A DNA stretch of 14,359 nt, taken from Bacteroidetes bacterium ADurb.Bin302 (lineage in GTDB: Bacteria; Bacteroidota; Bacteroidia; Bacteroidales; Paludibacteraceae). The notes beneath the pieces were generated by a model that saw only the letters and a list, made by a program, of their open reading frames with translations, searched no databases and had not been told where the DNA came from. Numbering within the stretch: position 1 is the first letter of the stretch; every line of letters begins with the position of its first letter. The stretch covers positions 1-14,359 of the forward strand of contig MWBK01000063.1 of assembly GCA_002069025.1 (NCBI GenBank), read 5' to 3'. The translations under genes and the position numbers were made by a program. Below are positions 13,502 to 14,359 of the stretch, in pieces.

Positions 13502-14359
13502 GAGCAGTAGAAGTAAAAAAACGCATGAACGATTGTGGACGGATGAAAACTCCGTTTTTGTTCGCTGTGGACTTCGATATGAAAGAGGGAATTTTTATTG
13601 AAAACCCATTGCATCAAACAGAAGTATTGTTTCGCACACCGACAGCTAAAGTCTCGCAACAATCAAAGCTATTATCAACATTCATAGACTTATCTGCACA
13701 GCCGATAACATTATCAGAATACAAAGATCGCTTTGATATTATTATGCAGGGATTAATGCGCGGGGATTCATATTTGACTAATCTTACAGTCAGAACACCA
13801 GTACAAACAAATTTGAGTTTGGAAGAAATATTTCTGTTGAGTAATTCGCCATACGGACTTTATATACCGGGAAAATTTGTCTGCTTTTCGCCCGAACGAT
13901 TTATAAGGATAGCAAATGACACAATATCTACCAATCCCATGAAAGGAACAATAAGTGCCGAGGTTTCTAATGCTAAATGTGTTATACTTGGCGACCCAAA
14001 AGAAACAGCAGAGCATAATACGATTGTAGATTTGATGAGAAACGATATCGGTATGGTGGCCGAGGATGTGCAAGTTGAACGATTCCGTTATATAGACCGA
14101 ATAAAAACCCATAACGGAGACATTTTACAGGTCAGTTCCGAAATCACGGGTCGATTACCTAAAGATAATTTGTCACACTTGGGCGATATCGTATTTCGAA
14201 TGCTTCCGGCAGGTTCGGTTTCGGGTGCTCCAAAACAATCAACGGTCAATCTGATTCATAAAGCCGAACCGGAAGCTAGGGGTTATTATACCGGAGTATT
14301 CGGTTATTTTGATGGGAGCGAGTTAGATACAGCCGTGCTTATACGTTTTATTGTTCAAG
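13498..14359 (+). CDS. pabB: Aminodeoxychorismate synthase component I, 3' end outside window
   Basis: The frame starting at ATG 13498 stays open for 287 codons to the window edge. The chorismate-binding enzyme signature is clear: SPERF (131-135), NPMKGT (146-151), EHNTIVDLMRNDIG (172-185), GSVSGAPK (239-246), RGYYTGVFGYF (261-271) and the beginning of the DTAVLIR motif. Lys149 in the (P)xKGT position is the residue that marks PabB; anthranilate synthase TrpE has Ala there. With ammonia from PabA it makes 4-amino-4-deoxychorismate, the p-aminobenzoate precursor for folate. The N-terminal domain is short: the KGT lysine is at 149 here versus about 274 in E. coli PabB, so this is a compact form. 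An aminodeoxychorismate lyase (pabC) gene would be expected next but lies outside the window. Confidence 0.94.
   Translation, partial: MRAVEVKKRMNDCGRMKTPFLFAVDFDMKEGIFIENPLHQTEVLFRTPTAKVSQQSKLLSTFIDLSAQPITLSEYKDRFDIIMQGLMRGDSYLTNLTVRTPVQTNLSLEEIFLLSNSPYGLYIPGKFVCFSPERFIRIANDTISTNPMKGTISAEVSNAKCVILGDPKETAEHNTIVDLMRNDIGMVAEDVQVERFRYIDRIKTHNGDILQVSSEITGRLPKDNLSHLGDIVFRMLPAGSVSGAPKQSTVNLIHKAEPEARGYYTGVFGYFDGSELDTAVLIRFIVQ

Noticed and set aside
13768..14112. Minus-strand open frame of 114 codons
   Set aside because: It is wholly antisense to pabB, whose conserved motifs run through it; no family resemblance on the minus strand.

Overview
The window looks like a chromosomal segment of a Bacteroidota bacterium, probably order Bacteroidales. 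Supporting signs are the AT-rich coding sequence, several copies of the Bacteroidota -7 promoter consensus TAnnTTTG, almost no Shine-Dalgarno sequences, and families largely restricted to this phylum (Porin_10, DUF4491, a TonB receptor paired with a beta-helix lipoprotein). No RNA genes, insertion sequences, phage genes or CRISPR arrays were seen.

Region 1 (1-4236) looks like one envelope uptake and signalling locus. It holds the C-terminal part of a TonB-dependent receptor, a beta-helix lipoprotein, a small exported MORN-variant protein, a free-standing exported CarboxypepD_reg-like domain, and an OmpR/PhoB-type response regulator translationally coupled to that domain. The response-regulator gene carries a +1 frameshift in a run of eight T. 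The lipoprotein and the CarboxypepD/regulator pair are preceded by the same composite element. It consists of four 7-bp direct repeats at 11-bp spacing, an identical TAATATATAAA block, and a TTAnTTTG -7-like hexamer region at identical spacing. This is the layout expected of promoters activated by an OmpR/PhoB-family regulator, so the pair probably forms a small local regulon. This is the most notable signal in the window.

Region 2 (4237-7044) holds tgt (queuosine tRNA modification), whose protein has lost the three usual zinc-binding cysteines, followed by a lipoprotein with a Cthe_2159-like carbohydrate-binding beta-helix. A nested 48-nt inverted repeat lies between them.

Region 3 (7045-12389) is a tightly packed co-directional run: a Porin_10 outer-membrane protein, a membrane-anchored SBP_bac_3/MltF-like sensor or binding protein, an exported cyclophilin, an AlkD-type DNA glycosylase and a CDF zinc exporter. 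Gaps are 5, -4, 22 and 17 nt, so it is probably one operon.

Region 4 (12386-14359) starts with a convergent DUF4491 membrane protein whose stop codon overlaps that of the CDF gene. A 246-nt divergent intergenic region follows. Then come pabA and pabB (4-amino-4-deoxychorismate synthase for folate), coupled by an ATGA overlap; pabB runs off the right edge.
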